From positions 2,046,001 through 2,110,000 of the forward strand of contig OY781533.1 of assembly GCA_963677015.1 (NCBI GenBank): a stretch of DNA of 64,000 nt, in the 5' to 3' direction. The notes under the pieces are model-generated. The model was not told where the DNA came from. It was given only the letters and a program-made list of their open reading frames with translations, and searched no databases. Positions 10,625-20,417 of this stretch are shown here, one piece after another (position 1 is the stretch's first letter; the number at the start of each line of letters is the position of its first letter). The translations under genes and the position numbers were made by a program. This stretch comes from G963556115 sp963677015. Lineage in GTDB: Bacteria; Planctomycetota; SZUA-567.

Positions 10625-12040
10625 ATGACCCAAACAAATACACTGGCACAATGGAAAGAGGTACAGGAAGCGCTCAGAGCGGCTCTTCCCGAAGCCAGTT
10701 ATAATACTTGGATCAGCAATCTGGCAATCGAAAAAATAAATCCGCTTGAGCTAGTCCTCGGCGCTGCCAATAAATTTGTAAAACAATGGGTAACAAAGAA
10801 TTACCTAACAACTATCTCCGAAGCAGTCAGAGAAACGCTGGGTATAAACCCGGAAATTTCTATTACAATCTCAGCTGAAAAATTCCGTGAACACCGCAAA
10901 AATCTTCAGGAAGAGATAGAATCACTCAGCATGGTGTCTTCTGAAGATGAACCGGTACTAACCTGGAAGAAGAAAGCGTCAACACCGGTGCTGCCGCTAT
11001 TCAGTCAGAGCCGCCATTCACTCGACAAATTTGTTGAAATTCCACAAAACAGTTTTGCTCTTTCAGCCTTGAAACAAGCATTAAAGCATCCTGGAGAATA
11101 CTCTCCTATAACTGTATTTGCGAGCCACGGACTGGGCAAAACACATCTTTTGCACGGACTGTGCAACAGTTTTTCCGAAATGTATCCTGATAAAAATATT
11201 ATCTGTCTTACAGCACAAATGTTTGTACAACAATTTGCCGCATCCACAATGAATAATAGTATTGAAGAATTTCGCAATCGCTTTCATAACACCGATCTTC
11301 TGGTAATTGATGATTTCCAGAATATGGGACAAGGTAAAAAAATTGCCTCCCAGAATGAGCTTTCTAATATACTTGACAGCCTTACAGCTGCCGGAAAACA
11401 GATAGTACTTTCCGCTAATTCAGCGATACACGAAATAACAGGTATTAACTCAATGCTCGCCAGCAGGATCTCTTCTGGTCTGCAAATTCGCCTTGACCCT
11501 CTTAATGAGCCGGCCCGTAAAAAACTGCTTCAGGAACTCGAGCCCGCTCTTAAAACAGAGCAGATAAGTGTTATTTCAGCCAGATTAAAAGGTGATATTC
11601 GTGAAATTGAAGGCATTGTCAAAACGATAAAAGCACTCAATAAATTCTCCGGGCATTCTGCAACAAACTGCTCAAATATTATTGATTCACTAAATATTGC
11701 TCAAAAAAGAACCAGCTTCACTATTGCAGATATTATTGCTGCCGTTTCTCTTGAGTTCAATGTCTCGATTACAGACATAAAGAGCAAGAAACGCACAGGC
11801 GATATAACCAAAGCCAGACGCGTAGCCATACACCTCTGCCGCAGATTGACAGACCAGAGTCTTATTGATATCGGTCTGGAATTCGGCGGCCGTAAACATC
11901 CTACAATTATGAATATTCTCAAGACTACACCGCTGGAATCATCACGATTGAACCTGGCCAAACTGGAAAATCTCCTCACCAGTCTGGGAGCCGAAATTAC
12001 TGCAACTGAATTACTTAAAAAACAAAAAGAAATATTTTAA
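10625..12040 (+). CDS. dnaA: DnaA-family replication initiator, divergent
   Basis: At 471 residues it has DnaA size and architecture: domain I (about 8-80, WKEVQEALRAALPEASYNTWI), short linker, AAA+ domain (about 130-345) and domain IV (about 362-435). Walker B (LLVIDDF, 225-231), the arginine-finger box (MLASRISSGL) and sensor 2 (GDIREIEG, R326) are kept. It departs from typical DnaA in key places: the P-loop reads ASHGLGKT, with Ala166 for the first Gly, and the DNA-contact loop reads GGRKHPT instead of GGRDHTT, changing positions equal to E. coli D433 and T435. It may be the main initiator or a paralogue. Genes typical of a dnaA locus (dnaN, recF, rpmH) are not next to it. The oxidoreductase starts 36 bases on. 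Confidence 0.85.
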   Translation: MTQTNTLAQWKEVQEALRAALPEASYNTWISNLAIEKINPLELVLGAANKFVKQWVTKNYLTTISEAVRETLGINPEISITISAEKFREHRKNLQEEIESLSMVSSEDEPVLTWKKKASTPVLPLFSQSRHSLDKFVEIPQNSFALSALKQALKHPGEYSPITVFASHGLGKTHLLHGLCNSFSEMYPDKNIICLTAQMFVQQFAASTMNNSIEEFRNRFHNTDLLVIDDFQNMGQGKKIASQNELSNILDSLTAAGKQIVLSANSAIHEITGINSMLASRISSGLQIRLDPLNEPARKKLLQELEPALKTEQISVISARLKGDIREIEGIVKTIKALNKFSGHSATNCSNIIDSLNIAQKRTSFTIADIIAAVSLEFNVSITDIKSKKRTGDITKARRVAIHLCRRLTDQSLIDIGLEFGGRKHPTIMNILKTTPLESSRLNLAKLENLLTSLGAEITATELLKKQKEIF

Positions 12041-12075
12041 GTCAGCCGGCAACCGCTACTCAAGGTATAGTAATT

Positions 12076-13443
12076 ATGAAATATGACGCAATTGTAATAG
12101 GTGCAGGACTATCAGGACTGGCTGCAGGTATACGTCTGAGTCATTTTGACAAAAAAGTTATTATTCTTGAATCACACAATATTCCTGGAGGTATGAACTC
12201 CTATTACACACGGGGAGGACGCAGTATTGATGTCGGACTGCACGCAATGACCAATTTCTGCCTGCCCAACACCAGAAATGCCCCGCTGACCAAACTCCTG
12301 CGCCAACTCAGAATCAAGTATTCAGACCTGCAGCTTGCAGAGCAACGTTATTCAGAAATACAATTCCCCGGCAAAACCATTAAATTCACCAATAATATAG
12401 AGACCCTGCGTCAGAATATTTCAGCACAATTTCCTGAGGAACTGGCTGGTTTCGACAAACTTCGACAAGAAATAACATCATTTTCCGCCACCGCACTTGA
12501 TAACAAACCGGAGAGTGCCCTTAATAAAATTTCCCAGTTCATTAACAACCGAAAACTTATCGATATGCTACTATGTCCTATCATGTTTTACGGAAATGCT
12601 ATGGAAAATGACATGGACTGGAATGATTTTGCTGTTCTCTGGGAATCAACATTTGAAAGCGGACTGAGCCGCCCGGAACTGGGTATGAAAAATTTACTGA
12701 ACCTTCTGGAACAAAAGTACCTGAAGAATCAGGGTGAATTACGCTATAACTGCCGGGCAACAAATATTATCCGTGAAGACAGCGGTGACCTCGCTGTAAC
12801 TCTTTCTACCGGTGAGACTCTTTATGCCGACAAGGTTTTCTCCAGCGCCAGACTGGTAGAAACTTATGACTTATGCGGTATTGACCGCTCCGCAGATCTT
12901 GGCAAAATCTGTTACGGTGAACTCGTGGTCTATCTTGATACACCGCCGGCAAAGCTCGGATGTGAGCAGTCGATTATCTTTTTCTCACAGGAAGAAAATT
13001 TTACGTATAAAGCGGCGACAGAAAAGATTGATCTCAGCTCAGGGGTAATCTGCATACCGAACAACTTCAACTATACTGCAGAGCTTCCCGAAGGCTGTGT
13101 CCGCCTATCCTTCAAAGCCGGTTACTCAGCTTGGGAAAATCTCACCAAGGAGCAGTACCGTCAATCCAAAAAACAGGCAGAATCCGAACTAATTGATTTC
13201 CTCCAAAGATATATGCCTGCTATCAGAGAACATATAACCTTCACCGATATGTTTACGCCCCTGACAATTACCCGTTACACCGGGCATAAAGGCGGATCAA
13301 TATACGGTTCAGCCACCAAAGTTAGAGACGGCAGATTAGATATAGATGGAGTATACCTTATCGGCACAGATCAGGGCTTTCTCGGCATCGTCGGCGCCCT
13401 GCTTAGCGGCATCAGTATAGTAAACAGCTATGGTCTGAAATAA
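12076..13443 (+). CDS. FAD-dependent oxidoreductase, phytoene desaturase/carotenoid isomerase-like
   Basis: The 455-residue protein opens with a Rossmann FAD site (GAGLSGLAAGIRL, then E31 after the second strand) and the ESHNIPGGMNSYYTRGGRSIDVGLH segment typical of CrtI-like oxidoreductases, shown here only by its motifs GGMNSYYT and DVGLHAM. It ends with the family's C-terminal FAD motif (YLIGTDQGFLGIVGALLSGI). Substrate cannot be told: members desaturate or isomerise carotenoids, act on other polyenes, or are uncharacterised. It sits between the DnaA-like gene and comEC, 1 base before the latter, and is probably co-transcribed with them. No carotenoid genes are nearby. Confidence 0.8.
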   Translation: MKYDAIVIGAGLSGLAAGIRLSHFDKKVIILESHNIPGGMNSYYTRGGRSIDVGLHAMTNFCLPNTRNAPLTKLLRQLRIKYSDLQLAEQRYSEIQFPGKTIKFTNNIETLRQNISAQFPEELAGFDKLRQEITSFSATALDNKPESALNKISQFINNRKLIDMLLCPIMFYGNAMENDMDWNDFAVLWESTFESGLSRPELGMKNLLNLLEQKYLKNQGELRYNCRATNIIREDSGDLAVTLSTGETLYADKVFSSARLVETYDLCGIDRSADLGKICYGELVVYLDTPPAKLGCEQSIIFFSQEENFTYKAATEKIDLSSGVICIPNNFNYTAELPEGCVRLSFKAGYSAWENLTKEQYRQSKKQAESELIDFLQRYMPAIREHITFTDMFTPLTITRYTGHKGGSIYGSATKVRDGRLDIDGVYLIGTDQGFLGIVGALLSGISIVNSYGLK

Positions 13444-13444
13444 A

Positions 13445-15748
13445 ATGTACGGTAAGACACCGCTGCTCTGGCTGGCCATCCCTTACCTCAGCGGAATAAT
13501 TATCTGCACCAAACTATCTGAAATACAAGTATACATCAGTATATTATTACTGTTACCTATTGCCGCCATCTTCATAATACACCAGATTATAACGACCAAG
13601 ACAGAAAAGAGATATTTAAAAATCCCCCTGCTGCTGATACTTCCAATACTGATTCTTGGAATATACAATTATCACAACCGCTACCAGAAACTGACAGCAC
13701 TTACCGCCAGCTCCTTGCCGAAAATAAATTCTGCTGTTTTCAAAATACTAACACCGCCTGATGCATACATCCAGAAAAAGAAATCAGGGAAGTGGCGAAC
13801 CCAGGCACAACTGCTCAAACTAAACGGCAGCTCTCTTAAGAACCCGTTAAAAGTAACTCTTAGCGGCAAAGGGGAAACAAACCTGCAGTATAACGATATA
13901 ATCAATACTCACAGCACACTTTACTTCCCTCCCGAGCCGCCGTCATACAGCGGAGGATTCTCCCAGGCCGGCTATTATTATGCACAGGGAATAGCTGCCA
14001 ACTTTATTGTTACCGGTATCTACGATAAAATTTCCTATAATAAACCCAGCTTACATCGTTATTTGCAAAAAATAAGAATCAAGGCAATTCAAAATACTCT
14101 ATACTATTGCCCGGGAGAAACCGGAGCTTTTTTAACCGCCACTATTCTCGGTTACCGGCAGGCACTGACAGCTAATCTTGAAGAATCATTTCGCAACACC
14201 GGAATAGGCCACATTCTGGCAATATCCGGACTTCATATCGGTCTAATCATTCTAATTATCAACTTTATCTGTAAACGCCTTCACCTGACACCACGTCAGC
14301 GTGCAGTGGTAGTAATCACCGCCTGCCTGTTCTTTCTACTGCTCTCAGGAGCAAGAAGTTCGGTTGTGCGCGCCAGCATCATAACATTCATATACTTTGG
14401 AGGAATTCTATTATACCGGCAAAGCAATTTTATTAATTCGCTCGCAGCGGCAGCACTGCTTATATGCCTGATAAATCCTCTTCAAGTATTCGATGTCGGC
14501 TTTCAATTAAGCTTTATCTCAGTAACATTCATATCCATAATGACCCGCCGCGGCAATACACTTTTCAAATTCCTTAACCACGATAGAAAATATAAGGACA
14601 AAAACCGTAAGACGTTACTGAGATCACTGCTATACGACACTTTAATGCTGCTGGTTGTTTCTATCAGTGCCTGGCTGGGAATTCTACCTCTGAGCGCATA
14701 CTATTTCCATTCGGTATCAATAATCGGTTTTCTGACCAACCTGTTAATAATTCCAATTATGCCTTTTACAATTGCGGGAGGCTTGATTATTCAACTCGCG
14801 CCACTGCTTCCAAATAGTTTCAATATATATTTTGCTGCCATCTGTTCACTACCGGCACAACTTGTAATTAATATCAGTGAAATAATATCCAGTCTGCCTG
14901 TAACTGCAGTCGACCTTTTCCCTCCGTCCATGCCCCTAATTTTTATATATTACAGTTTCTTCGCTATAATTTTTATTATTACAGGGCATAAAGCTTTTTC
15001 TCATAAAACTTTCATAATATTTTCTGTAATAGCGATAACACTAATTACCGCTATTTTCATAGATGGACGAATAAACACCCACGCGGCAACACCGAGTATT
15101 ACCGTACTGCGCAGCAGAAACGGCGAATCAATGATTCTGCGCAATTCAACTCATAATAAGGATAACCCAAAAATTCAAAATGATAACACCGTCCTCATTA
15201 TTCAGGAATCAGAGTCCCCGGCAAAGCTGCTTACATACCTCTATACTGAGCATATAAGGACCATTGACACCTTATATTATATAAAAAATCGAAAACAAAT
15301 TCCCAACCAGTATACAGACAAACTTAATATCAAGAATCTGGTGGTTGTAAATACCAGACAGGATAAAAATACTCAAACCAGCTATCACCCCGCTCGCGGG
15401 ATAAATATAACAATTACCAGAAACAATAGCGGAAGAATATCCTGGTATAATATAAACCTCGACCGGATAAACCTGCTGCTGACTAACTGGCAAAAACCGA
15501 AACTGTATCATACTTTCTGTGCAGAAAAAACTCCGGGATACAATGCCCCAATAAAGATACTAAGAATAACCGGATACGACACACTTTCTACGTCCAGTGA
15601 ACAGAAAGAATTGATTATCAGAGATAAAAGTATTAAAGGCAATAAAAGTAGAAAGGATTACGGAATAATTAAAATCACCCGGGAAAAACTAGAGCTGTGG
15701 GAGAAGGACAGATTTATTTCTTGGACTTATCCGGCAGCAGAGAGATAA
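13445..15748 (+). CDS. comEC: ComEC/Rec2-family competence membrane protein, C-terminal domain degenerate
   Basis: ComEC forms the inner-membrane channel for DNA uptake. The 767-residue protein has an N-terminal pair of membrane helices, a soluble DUF4131/OB-like part (about 80-205), and the Competence domain with its signature GIGHILAISGLHIGL and about eight further membrane helices (235-510). The C-terminal 220 residues replace the beta-lactamase-like nuclease domain seen in many ComEC proteins; I find no HxHxDH motif there, so nuclease activity is unlikely. The start ATG follows the upstream stop by one base, implying coupled translation. Its 3' end overlaps convergent ispH by 35 bases. 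Confidence 0.88.
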   Translation: MYGKTPLLWLAIPYLSGIIICTKLSEIQVYISILLLLPIAAIFIIHQIITTKTEKRYLKIPLLLILPILILGIYNYHNRYQKLTALTASSLPKINSAVFKILTPPDAYIQKKKSGKWRTQAQLLKLNGSSLKNPLKVTLSGKGETNLQYNDIINTHSTLYFPPEPPSYSGGFSQAGYYYAQGIAANFIVTGIYDKISYNKPSLHRYLQKIRIKAIQNTLYYCPGETGAFLTATILGYRQALTANLEESFRNTGIGHILAISGLHIGLIILIINFICKRLHLTPRQRAVVVITACLFFLLLSGARSSVVRASIITFIYFGGILLYRQSNFINSLAAAALLICLINPLQVFDVGFQLSFISVTFISIMTRRGNTLFKFLNHDRKYKDKNRKTLLRSLLYDTLMLLVVSISAWLGILPLSAYYFHSVSIIGFLTNLLIIPIMPFTIAGGLIIQLAPLLPNSFNIYFAAICSLPAQLVINISEIISSLPVTAVDLFPPSMPLIFIYYSFFAIIFIITGHKAFSHKTFIIFSVIAITLITAIFIDGRINTHAATPSITVLRSRNGESMILRNSTHNKDNPKIQNDNTVLIIQESESPAKLLTYLYTEHIRTIDTLYYIKNRKQIPNQYTDKLNIKNLVVVNTRQDKNTQTSYHPARGINITITRNNSGRISWYNINLDRINLLLTNWQKPKLYHTFCAEKTPGYNAPIKILRITGYDTLSTSSEQKELIIRDKSIKGNKSRKDYGIIKITREKLELWEKDRFISWTYPAAER

Positions 15749-16559
15749 AAGCGACGACCTCACGTACCGCAGCCTCGGGCGTACTGGCTCCGGCAGTAAT
15801 GCCGACAGTATTACAGCCGTAAAAGTCACTGCCGGATAATTCAGTCGCAGATTCAATATGAAGTACCCGAGCCCCCTCTTCCAGACCAATCTCAGCTAGT
15901 CTGCGGGTATTGGCGGAATTCCTGCCGCCAACAACTACTAATAAATCAGATTTCCGTGATAACGCTCTAGCCTCTTGCTGCCTCTTTGCCGTTGCGTCAC
16001 AAATAGAGTCAACAACCGTACACTCAGGATAGCTGTCTGAAAGAAAAGCGGCAACAGTATCAAACAACTCCTTGCTGAAGGTCGTCTGGGCGATAAAGAG
16101 GAACTCAGCCGGCAGCTCAAGCGCTTCAGCCTCGACAAGAGAATCTATTATATGCACCTTTCCACGGGCATACCCGGCCAGACCCTTGACCTCGGGATGA
16201 AGATGATCTCCAAGAATAACAACGGTTGCTCCGGCAGACGAATAAGCTGCTATCCGCTTCTGACTGGATAGCACATGCGGACAGGTTGCATCAACATACT
16301 CCAATCCGGCAGTGACTATACTGTCCTTTACCTGTTGCGCCACACCGTGGGCACGTATTATCACTGTCCCTGAGGCCGGCAGTTCGGATATAGCAGACAC
16401 CCCGCGTTGCAGCAACTCAGCAACAACCCGGCGGTTATGAATAAGTTCACCAAGAGTATATACCTTACCCTTACAGCGGTCAGCTGTTTTGCAGGCGATA
16501 TCCACAGCACGGCGTACCCCCATACAGAATCCGGCAGTATCCGCTACCAGAATCCTCAT
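15714..16559 (-). CDS. ispH: 4-hydroxy-3-methylbut-2-enyl diphosphate reductase
   Basis: IspH (LytB) is the 4Fe-4S enzyme making IPP and DMAPP in the last step of the MEP isoprenoid pathway. The 281-residue protein has the three cluster cysteines C12 (GFCMGV), C93 (DATCPHV) and C187 (ICDATAKRQ), and the active-site motifs RAHGV (H71), LHPEV (H121, E123) and QTTFS. It is somewhat shorter than the 310-residue E. coli enzyme. Its ATG overlaps the stop of the upstream HAD gene (ATGA), so the two are translationally coupled. The end overlaps comEC on the other strand. Confidence 0.96.
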   Translation of the reverse strand: MRILVADTAGFCMGVRRAVDIACKTADRCKGKVYTLGELIHNRRVVAELLQRGVSAISELPASGTVIIRAHGVAQQVKDSIVTAGLEYVDATCPHVLSSQKRIAAYSSAGATVVILGDHLHPEVKGLAGYARGKVHIIDSLVEAEALELPAEFLFIAQTTFSKELFDTVAAFLSDSYPECTVVDSICDATAKRQQEARALSRKSDLLVVVGGRNSANTRRLAEIGLEEGARVLHIESATELSGSDFYGCNTVGITAGASTPEAAVREVVAFISLLPDKSKK

Positions 16560-17329
16560 TTTATAATATCCCCGACTCCAGCGAGAACATAAGTGGGAGC
16601 ATACGCGAAATTTTTAAGATCTTCCATCTTCGTACAACCGGATAAAACCAGCACTGTATCGATCATACTCTCCATTCCTGCAATAATATCGGTATCCATT
16701 CTATCACCAATAATTACAGTTTCCTCACGCTGAACGTTGAGTTTATTCAGCGCATGGCGCATCATAAGTGGATTTGGTTTCCCCAGAAAATACGCTTTTT
16801 TATTTGTTGAAAGCTCAATAGGAGCAATAAGCGACCCTGTAGCCGGAGCCATACCATGTTCGGTAGGACCATTCAGGTCAGGATTACAGCCAATAAGTTT
16901 CGCCCCGTTAATAACCAGATTAACCGCAGTTGTGATCGTATCGTAGTTATACCCCAGCCCTTCTCCTACTACGACATAGTCCGGGTCAATATTATTCATA
17001 GTAAAACCGGCTTCGTACAGTGCATTGATCAGCCCGGCTTCACCGATAACATACACACTTCCCTTCTTCTTCTGGCTGGATAGAAAATATGCTGTAGACT
17101 GGGCACTGGTATAAAAATGATCTTTATCCACATTTACCCCCAGCCGCCGCAGCTTATCGGAAAGTTCCTGAGGAGAACGCTCACTGGAATTGGTCAGGAA
17201 AAGATACTTTTTATCCTCATCCTCCAGCCACTGCACAAATTCTTTTACCCCTTCCAGCAGCCTGTTGCCATGGTACAGCACACCGTCCATATCACAGATA
17301 AATGCTTTTTTATTCTGCAGCTCTTTCAA
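16556..17329 (-). CDS. HAD-IIA family phosphatase (NagD/pNPPase-like)
   Basis: The protein has the HAD nucleophile motif (FICDMDGVLYHGN), motif II (LTNSSERSP), the large C2 cap characteristic of HAD-IIA, and motif III/IV (KPNPLMMRHAL, IIGDRMDTDIIAG). Relatives are NagD, AraL and phosphoglycolate/4-nitrophenyl phosphatases; the substrate cannot be told. I start it at TTG 17329 because AGGAGG lies 7 bases upstream and the protein then begins MKELQNKKAFICDMDG; the frame is open to an ATG at 17371 with a poorer site. It lies between the M50 peptidase and ispH in a tight leftward operon. Confidence 0.88.
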   Translation of the reverse strand: MKELQNKKAFICDMDGVLYHGNRLLEGVKEFVQWLEDEDKKYLFLTNSSERSPQELSDKLRRLGVNVDKDHFYTSAQSTAYFLSSQKKKGSVYVIGEAGLINALYEAGFTMNNIDPDYVVVGEGLGYNYDTITTAVNLVINGAKLIGCNPDLNGPTEHGMAPATGSLIAPIELSTNKKAYFLGKPNPLMMRHALNKLNVQREETVIIGDRMDTDIIAGMESMIDTVLVLSGCTKMEDLKNFAYAPTYVLAGVGDIIK

Positions 17330-17373
17330 ACCGTATCCTCCTCTGTCAAAATTATTATGCAAAACAACCATAG

Positions 17374-18057
17374 CTATAAAAGACCCTTGAATATATTTAG
17401 AACACTATCCAGAAACAGCAGTAATGGCACACCGATTACCCTGAATATTCCGGCAAAAGCAAAATAAGCGATCAGCATTCCAGGAAGTGCCATTGACGGA
17501 TTCCAGATTATATTAAGATATGATTTTAAATGTTCCTTGGGAATTATCAAGCAGGGAATAGAAGAACCATCCAGCGGCGGCACAGGTATAAAATTAAATA
17601 CAGCCAATACTACATTCAGATTTATAGCCATCCGCAGCAGTTCATTTACCATGCTGTTATGCCAGTTCCAGATACCGAATTTAACTCCGAATACCAGATA
17701 TACCCCGAAAATTACGACAAATAAAAGCGCAAGCAGAACATTGGATAACGGACCGGCAAGAGCAACCAGACCAAACCGTTTCGGATTCTGCTGAGCCCAG
17801 AGAAAATTCAATGGCACACTGGCAAATCCTAAAGGCCACCCCAGAAAGAAATATGTTAGAACAGGCACGACAACCATCCCTACAGGTGTACGTTTTATAT
17901 GCGGCAAAGGGTTGAGCGAAATATAATAACGTGCTGTACCATCACCCATTTTACAGGCGACCCAGGCATGAGCCGATTCATGTACCATAAAACTAAAAAG
18001 AAATATCAGATATGCCGGCAACAGCATTGCTAAATCATATGTTGTTATATCGCCCAT
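17374..18057 (-). CDS. Site-2 protease family metallopeptidase (M50)
   Basis: The 227-residue membrane protein has the zinc motif HESAH in its first membrane helix region (MVHESAHAWVACKMGD) and the third ligand motif FNFIPVPPLDGSS in a later helix, with GPLSNVLLALLF between, as in the short minimal-core S2P group (without PDZ domain). Such proteases cut membrane-bound substrates; the target here is unknown. It is first in a leftward operon with the HAD phosphatase and ispH. The linkage suggests co-expression but no obvious shared function. Confidence 0.88.
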   Translation of the reverse strand: MGDITTYDLAMLLPAYLIFLFSFMVHESAHAWVACKMGDGTARYYISLNPLPHIKRTPVGMVVVPVLTYFFLGWPLGFASVPLNFLWAQQNPKRFGLVALAGPLSNVLLALLFVVIFGVYLVFGVKFGIWNWHNSMVNELLRMAINLNVVLAVFNFIPVPPLDGSSIPCLIIPKEHLKSYLNIIWNPSMALPGMLIAYFAFAGIFRVIGVPLLLFLDSVLNIFKGLL

Positions 18058-18295
18058 TATTCTCCTGCCTACTATATACTCCGTAGATTAAACTTTAAAA
18101 ACAAAAATACCATTTAAGAAAGAAATGCCAGAAAATCCAGCCCTGATTAACATACAATACACACTATGGACAATGATTGCAACTTACTCAACAATTACTA
18201 ACATTTTTCTCTTTTACACTACATGCAACTCAGTATAATCAATATTTAATAGATATTATTACCCTTTTAGCATCACAGTCAAGGACAGAGTAGCA

Positions 18296-19207
18296 GTGAT
18301 TAACCTTAGTTACGGCATATACTATAAACCCATAAAGCTAATACTAATACTTATATTATTCTGCCGAATATCCTTCGCACAAGATATTCAGGGTCCGGCT
18401 CCACTGACAGATAACGACCCGATTAATCTCGAAGATTATATTATTCCCGGAGAAGAGCTCGGCTATACCGCAAGCTGGGCAGGATTTCCTGCCGGCAGCA
18501 TAAAGACCAGGGTATGGAAAAATTTCAAAAAACTTGAGGACGTTGAGCTATATCTTTTTGAAGCAAATCTTGAAACTAATGATTTTGTATCCCTGTTCTA
18601 TCCGATAAAGAATACTTTACATAGCTATGCAGAGGCGGCTACAGGATACAGCCGCATATTTACCCGTAAAATCAAGGAACAGGGATATCAGGCCAACGAT
18701 AGAGTCGACTATGACTATACCCATAAAAATGTACTGGGCGAACCCGCTCCAGAGTTGAACATCTCAGTGCTGCATAACAATACTGTCGAAAAACTTCCGC
18801 CGCGAAGTATTCCCGGGAAGATGTCGGATCCTCTGAGCTTTGCCTGGCTGCTGCGAGGTTTGAGTTTTGACCAGATAGGAACGAAAAAATCAGTTCTTAT
18901 CAGTGACAGATTCGGAACAGGAATTGTCACTCTAACCCTGCTGGCCGAAGAACAGCTTACCCTTCCCGAGCTTGGCAAATTCGATTGTCTGGTTATTAAA
19001 CCGGAAGCGACCACCTATGACAGCAACCGCAATCTGCTAAAGATTGAAGGCAATGCCAGAATATGGCTGGAAAAACACACCAGAATAATACTGCGCGCTG
19101 AAGCGGAATCACCGATTGGGCAAGCAAGCGCAGTACTAACCTATTATAAAGGCACAAATCTCGATCGTTACCGCATTGATCCGGAATCAGACAAGGAGAA
19201 AAATTAA
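18296..19207 (+). CDS. DUF3108 exported protein
   Basis: The 303-residue protein has a hydrophobic leader (KLILILILFCRISFAQ) and the DUF3108 pattern: GEELGYTASWAGFPAGSIKTRV, here best seen as GEELGYTASWAGFPAG, followed by LYLFEANLETNDFVSLFYPI and RIFTRKIKEQGYQANDRVDY, and a C-terminal line NARIWLEKHTRIILRAEAES. The family is periplasmic, beta-rich and of unknown function, often found near lipopolysaccharide genes. The start is GTG with AAGGA upstream at slightly long spacing. The stop overlaps the kdsB start (TAATG), so the two are translationally coupled, pointing to an envelope role. Confidence 0.82.
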   Translation: MINLSYGIYYKPIKLILILILFCRISFAQDIQGPAPLTDNDPINLEDYIIPGEELGYTASWAGFPAGSIKTRVWKNFKKLEDVELYLFEANLETNDFVSLFYPIKNTLHSYAEAATGYSRIFTRKIKEQGYQANDRVDYDYTHKNVLGEPAPELNISVLHNNTVEKLPPRSIPGKMSDPLSFAWLLRGLSFDQIGTKKSVLISDRFGTGIVTLTLLAEEQLTLPELGKFDCLVIKPEATTYDSNRNLLKIEGNARIWLEKHTRIILRAEAESPIGQASAVLTYYKGTNLDRYRIDPESDKEKN

Positions 19208-19977
19208 TGAAATTTCATATTGTAATACCAGCCAGACTCGAATCTTGCAGACTTCCAAGAAAACTCCTTCTTGATCGTAGCGGGACTCCGCTAATAAATC
19301 ACACCGCGTTACAGGCACTACAGATAGTCAAAACGGCTCCAGATTTATTCTCAGGAATTACTGTCGCTGCCGATGATATGGAGATAATAAATGCCGTCCA
19401 TACCATCAAAGAACAATCTGAGGGACTAATTGATGCGGTACTCACAAGCGTTGATCATAAAAGCGGATCAGATCGAATTGCGGAAGCTATTCAAGTAGCA
19501 AAAATTACCGCCGAAGCAATAATTAATATTCAGGGCGATGAGCCGGAAATACCCGTCAATACCGTAGTTGATTTTGCCGAATTTATCACCGGCCTGACCG
19601 AATTCAAAATGGCAACTCTCGCCTATCCTCTAACCGAGGCAACCAGTATACGCAATCCCAACCTGGTAAAGGTTGTAGTAGGCAATAACAACAACGCCCT
19701 GTATTTTTCGAGAGCTCCCATTCCTTATAACCGTGATTTTCCCGATGGCATTCCTGATTCGGCTCTCGGACATATTGGTATCTACGCCTACAGAAGTGAC
19801 ACTCTTAAAGAGTTTGTCTCACTTGACCAGGGTATACTCGAGATGAGTGAAAAATTAGAGCAGTTGCGCGCACTGGAAAACAATATTCCGATTGCGGTTC
19901 AGGTACTGCCTCGCCCACTCCCTAAAGGCATTGATACCCAGGAAGATTATGACGAGTTTCTCTCAAGGCAGCCTTAA
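19207..19977 (+). CDS. kdsB: 3-deoxy-manno-octulosonate cytidylyltransferase
   Basis: KdsB activates Kdo with CTP for lipopolysaccharide core synthesis. The 256-residue protein has the nucleotide-binding start IPARLESCRLPRKLL, the segment SGSDRIAEA, the metal site NIQGDEPEIP, and YFSRAPIPYNRD and GHIGIYAYR further on. Length is normal for the family. Its presence is direct evidence for a Kdo-containing outer membrane. It overlaps the DUF3108 gene by one base. Confidence 0.95.
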   Translation: MKFHIVIPARLESCRLPRKLLLDRSGTPLINHTALQALQIVKTAPDLFSGITVAADDMEIINAVHTIKEQSEGLIDAVLTSVDHKSGSDRIAEAIQVAKITAEAIINIQGDEPEIPVNTVVDFAEFITGLTEFKMATLAYPLTEATSIRNPNLVKVVVGNNNNALYFSRAPIPYNRDFPDGIPDSALGHIGIYAYRSDTLKEFVSLDQGILEMSEKLEQLRALENNIPIAVQVLPRPLPKGIDTQEDYDEFLSRQP

Positions 19978-20052
19978 AAGGATAATTAAAATTTCTTGCC
20001 AGCAGGATACTAATTATATAAAATTGTTTTATTCACATATTCGACAACAGAA

Positions 20053-20367
20053 ATGATTGAAAGCGTAATGTCGAGAGAAAAGCTATATTTTTATATCATA
20101 ACCATAATCTGGACTTATATAATTGCTATCGCCGGACCTATTATACTGCTAGGTGAAGTTAATCCAGACGGCAGCGGAAAAAGAATTATAGAGTTCTTTT
20201 TCGAAAATTTTTTCTTCCTTACTACTTATATCTTTACTGGTCGAGACGGCATTGAAGTCTTTATTATCAACATGTCCTCAACACTGCTGATAGGAATTAT
20301 CCTAAGCTGGCTGATAACCAGAATAGCAGTTGAGAAAGAGTACACCAAAAAAGGATATAAGGAATAA
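20053..20367 (+). CDS. Small membrane protein of unknown function
   Basis: The 104-residue protein has two hydrophobic segments: about 12-33 (FYIITIIWTYIIAIAGPIIL) and about 73-91 (INMSSTLLIGIILSWLIT), joined by an aromatic-rich loop (FFFENFFFLTTYIF). The tail is charged and probably cytoplasmic. No strong ribosome-binding site is visible, so an internal ATG (20068) is possible. It lies between kdsB and proB in the same direction. I recognise no family. Confidence 0.5.
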   Translation: MIESVMSREKLYFYIITIIWTYIIAIAGPIILLGEVNPDGSGKRIIEFFFENFFFLTTYIFTGRDGIEVFIINMSSTLLIGIILSWLITRIAVEKEYTKKGYKE

Positions 20368-20417
20368 AGTTATTCCTATTAAGCATTTTAGACAAACTGA
20401 CAACAGGACAATCACCA

